8,409 nt of DNA, from contig JAQSXQ010000050.1 in NCBI GenBank assembly GCA_029256565.1, positions 1 through 8,409 of the forward strand, written 5' to 3'. The DNA comes from Mycobacterium sp. (lineage in GTDB: Bacteria > Actinomycetota > Actinomycetes > Mycobacteriales > Mycobacteriaceae). Of this stretch, positions 6,537 to 8,409 are shown piece by piece. A model generated the notes under the pieces. It had not been told where the DNA came from. It searched no databases and saw nothing but the letters and a program-made list of their open reading frames with translations. Position 1 is the stretch's first letter. Each line of letters begins with the position of its first letter. Position numbers and translations under genes: made by a program.

Positions 6537-6564
6537 GCCCGGAGCAAGCCGCCCGGAGCAAGCC
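6537..6564. repeat. 14-bp perfect tandem duplication in the ahpE/aceE divergent region
   Basis: GCCCGGAGCAAGCC is repeated head-to-tail (6537-6550 and 6551-6564). It lies between the ahpE start and the aceE -10 box, where ahpE transcription probably starts. It may double a regulator half-site or be a simple slippage duplication. Confidence 0.9.
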
Positions 6565-6584
6565 TACGGTCCGGCGAGCTGGCA

Positions 6585-6590
6585 TAGACT
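6585..6590 (+). promoter_or_regulatory. Probable aceE -10 box (TAGACT)
   Basis: This is the same hexamer as before the membrane-protein gene, again 7 nt before an ATG (6598). It would start a transcript about 155 nt ahead of the aceE GTG, giving a long leader that contains the three hairpin repeats. No good -35 is seen at the usual spacing. A weak divergent TAGGCT (minus strand, 6561-6566) could serve ahpE. Confidence 0.4.
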
Positions 6591-6597
6591 CAATAGG

Positions 6598-6735
6598 ATG
6601 GCGTGGTGCCGTCCGACCGGCAGTGCCCAACCGGCGCGAATCGGTCGGCTTCGTCGTGCGCACGCGAAGTTCCGCAGGCCAACCCTGCTGAGAGCGCAGG
6701 CCAGTCCTGCTGAGAGAGCAGGCCAGTCCTGCTGA
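6598..6735 (+). CDS. Possible leaderless leader ORF upstream of aceE (45 aa)
   Basis: The ATG lies 7 nt after the TAGACT box, so a transcript starting at the usual distance would begin at this codon. The frame encodes a 45-residue Arg/Ala-rich peptide (starting MAWCRPTGSAQPARIG, ending GQSC). It stops with TGA immediately after the third hairpin repeat, 15 nt before the aceE start. The peptide resembles nothing I recognise. Arg-rich open frames are common by chance in high-GC DNA, and the 22-bp repeats shift frame, so they do not encode protein repeats. The evidence is positional only; it may be untranslated leader. Confidence 0.22.
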   Translation: MAWCRPTGSAQPARIGRLRRAHAKFRRPTLLRAQASPAERAGQSC

Positions 6736-6741
6736 AAAGAG
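6674..6741 (+). repeat. Three 22-bp tandem repeats, each a hairpin, in the aceE leader
   Basis: Near-identical 22-bp units occur at 6676-6697, 6698-6719 and 6720-6741, each with AGGCC..CCTGCTGA. Each unit forms a small stem GCAGG/CCTGC with a 5-nt loop (CCAAC in the first, CCAGT in the others): 6674-6688, 6696-6710 and 6718-6732. The third gains an extra A-T pair. The array ends against the aceE ribosome site. It could be RNA structure affecting aceE expression, or as DNA a set of dyad operator sites about two helical turns apart. Confidence 0.85.
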
Positions 6742-6744
6742 AGG
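6738..6744 (+). promoter_or_regulatory. Shine-Dalgarno site of aceE
   Basis: AGAGAGG ends 6 nt before the GTG at 6751. It decides the start in favour of this GTG over the in-frame ATG at codon 14 (6790). It directly abuts the third hairpin repeat and partly overlaps its last bases, so structure there could affect ribosome access. Confidence 0.7.
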
Positions 6745-6750
6745 TCGAGT

Positions 6751-8409
6751 GTGACTGTCAACGACCAGGACCCCTACTCGGTCGAGGCGATGGACTCAGA
6801 TCCGGATGAGACGAGCGAGTGGGCTGAATCGCTCGACGCGCTCATCGCCGAGAAGGGCCACCAGCGCGGGCGCGAGATCATGCTCAGCCTGCTCAAGCGC
6901 TCGAAGGAGCTGCACCTCGGGGTGCCGATGGTGCCCACCACCGACTACCTGAACACCATCGCGCCCGAGAACGAGCCCGAGTTCCCCGGCAACGAGGAGA
7001 TCGAGCGCCGCTACCGCGCGTGGATCCGGTGGAACGCGGCGATGCTCGTGCACCGCGCGCAGCGCCCCGGCATCGCGGTGGGCGGTCACATCTCGACGTA
7101 CGCGTCGAGCGCGGCGCTCTACGAGGTCGGCTTCAACCACTTCTTCCGCGGCCAGGACCACCCGGGCGGCGGCGACCAGATCTTCATCCAGGGCCACGCC
7201 TCCCCCGGCACCTACGCCCGGGCGTTCCTCGAGGGCCGGCTATCGGCCGACCAGCTCGACGGCTTCCGCCAGGAGAAGTCGCACGCGCCGAACGGCCTCT
7301 CGTCGTACCCGCACCCGCGGCTCATGCCCGAGTTCTGGCAGTTCCCGACCGTGTCCATGGGTCTCGGCCCGATCAATGCGATCTACCAGGCCCAGCTCAA
7401 CAAGTACCTCACCAACCGCGGCATCAAGGACGCCTCCGACCAGCACGTGTGGGCGTTCCTCGGCGACGGCGAGATGGACGAGGTCGAGAGCCGCGGTCAG
7501 CTGCAGGTCGCGGCCAACGAGGGCCTCGACAACCTCACCTTCGTGGTCAACTGCAACCTGCAGCGACTCGACGGCCCGGTGCGCGGCAACGGCAAGATCA
7601 TCCAGGAGCTCGAGAGCTTCTTCCGAGGCGCCGGCTGGAACGTGATCAAGGTCGTCTGGGGCCGCGAGTGGGACGACCTGCTCGCGCGTGACAGCGAGGG
7701 CGCGCTCCGCAACCTCATGAACGTCACGCCCGACGGCGACTACCAGACGTACAAGGCCGAGTCGGGCGCGTACGTCCGCGAGAACTTCTTCGGCCGCGAC
7801 CCGCGCGCGCTGGAGCTCGTCAAGGACCTCTCCGACGACCAGATCTGGAACCTCAAGCGCGGTGGCCACGACTACCGCAAGGTCTTCGCGGCGTTCCAGG
7901 CCGCGATGAACCACAAGGGCCAGCCGACGGTCATCCTGGCGAAGACGATCAAGGGCTACGGCCTCGGTCCGTCCTTCGAGGGTCGCAACGCGACCCACCA
8001 GATGAAGAAGATGACCCTCGACAACCTCAAGACGTTCCGCGACGCGATGCGCATCCCGATCACCGATGCGCAGCTCGAGGAGAACCCGTACCTGCCGCCG
8101 TACTACCACCCCGGCGAGCAGGACGAGGCGATCCAGTACATCCACGAGCGCCGGCGCGCGCTCGGCGGCTACCTTCCCGAGCGCCGCACGAACCACACGG
8201 CGATCTCGCTGCCCGACGACTCGGCGTACGCGATCGCGAAGAAGGGCTCCGGCACGCAGGAGATCGCCACGACCATGGCGTTCGTCCGTCTGCTCAAAGA
8301 CCTGATGCGCTCGAAGGACTTCGGCAACCGCATCGTGCCGATCATCCCCGACGAGGCGCGCACGTTCGGCATGGACGCGTTCTTCCCGAACGCGAAGATC
8401 TACAACCCG
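6751..8409 (+). CDS. aceE: Pyruvate dehydrogenase E1, homodimeric type, first 553 residues (runs off right edge)
   Basis: AceE is the thiamine-diphosphate-dependent E1 of the cytosolic pyruvate dehydrogenase complex. It decarboxylates pyruvate and passes the acetyl group to lipoyl-E2. The frame stays open to the last base, about 60% of the usual length of roughly 900 residues. Visible marks are LHLGVPMVPTTDYLNTIAPE (55-72); the GGHISTYASSAALYEVGFNHFFRGQDH region with active-site histidines (111-137); FIQGHASPGTYARAFLEGR (145-163); and the TPP/Mg motif GDGEMDE (238-244) through NCNLQRLDGPVRGNGKIIQE (267-286). KTIKGYGLGPSFEGRN and IIPDEARTFGMDAFFP are further typical blocks. The start is GTG with a strong ribosome site. 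Codons end almost uniformly in G/C, as in a core gene. Regulation probably acts on the repeat-bearing leader described above; the regulator is unknown. Confidence 0.98.
   Translation, partial: MTVNDQDPYSVEAMDSDPDETSEWAESLDALIAEKGHQRGREIMLSLLKRSKELHLGVPMVPTTDYLNTIAPENEPEFPGNEEIERRYRAWIRWNAAMLVHRAQRPGIAVGGHISTYASSAALYEVGFNHFFRGQDHPGGGDQIFIQGHASPGTYARAFLEGRLSADQLDGFRQEKSHAPNGLSSYPHPRLMPEFWQFPTVSMGLGPINAIYQAQLNKYLTNRGIKDASDQHVWAFLGDGEMDEVESRGQLQVAANEGLDNLTFVVNCNLQRLDGPVRGNGKIIQELESFFRGAGWNVIKVVWGREWDDLLARDSEGALRNLMNVTPDGDYQTYKAESGAYVRENFFGRDPRALELVKDLSDDQIWNLKRGGHDYRKVFAAFQAAMNHKGQPTVILAKTIKGYGLGPSFEGRNATHQMKKMTLDNLKTFRDAMRIPITDAQLEENPYLPPYYHPGEQDEAIQYIHERRRALGGYLPERRTNHTAISLPDDSAYAIAKKGSGTQEIATTMAFVRLLKDLMRSKDFGNRIVPIIPDEARTFGMDAFFPNAKIYNP

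Noticed and set aside
5827..6663. A 278-codon minus-strand frame over ahpE, plus the long minus-strand frame at 7240-8196
   Set aside because: The first is a Ser/Arg-rich shifted frame of ahpE. The second is antisense to aceE, whose identity is unambiguous.
1..8409. CRISPR array, insertion sequence or transposase
   Set aside because: The only repeat array (6674-6741) has no unique spacers. No transposase motifs or long terminal inverted repeats were seen on either strand.

Overview
The window is high-GC DNA with strongly G/C-ending codons. It carries an actinobacterial-style homodimeric pyruvate dehydrogenase E1 (aceE), a 1-Cys peroxiredoxin of the mycobacterial AhpE type, and the LamG/RHS protein pair common in Actinomycetota. 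It most likely comes from an actinobacterium, and the AceE wording suggests Microbacteriaceae (Agromyces/Microbacterium-like). The genus is an inference and could not be tested here.

Layout. (1) Positions 1-4742, minus strand: a two-gene accessory operon. The upstream gene encodes a 1008-aa exported or membrane-anchored protein with a DNRLRE-like domain, Fn3-like repeats and a C-terminal LamG/jellyroll domain. It overlaps by 4 bp (ATGA) the second gene, a large exported RHS/SpvB-type protein. Only the first 573 residues of that protein are in the window, so any YD-repeat barrel and C-terminal toxin lie beyond the left edge. (2) Positions 4743-5059: an intergenic stretch with an inverted repeat and a LacI-operator-like palindrome but no convincing gene. 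(3) Positions 5060-5135, minus strand: an intact tRNA-Val(UAC) with encoded CCA. An exact copy of its first 18 nt lies 70 bp upstream. The RHS operon sits on the 3' side of this tRNA, the usual side for integrated islands. (4) Positions 5279-5977, plus strand: an uncharacterised membrane protein with about five membrane segments, probably leaderless. (5) Positions 6032-6493, minus strand: ahpE, convergent with (4). (6) Positions 6494-6750: the divergent ahpE/aceE control region, with a 14-bp tandem duplication, a TAGACT -10 box, a possible 45-aa leaderless leader ORF and three 22-bp repeats that each form a hairpin. (7) Position 6751 to the right edge, plus strand: aceE, first 553 codons.

How the parts relate. 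The left half looks like a cell-surface or secreted polymorphic-toxin-type module next to a tRNA. The right half looks like core metabolism: pyruvate to acetyl-CoA, with peroxide defence divergently beside it. The features most worth following up are the structured aceE leader and the tRNA-Val 5'-end duplication. The RHS/LamG pair itself is a recurrent architecture rather than a new one.
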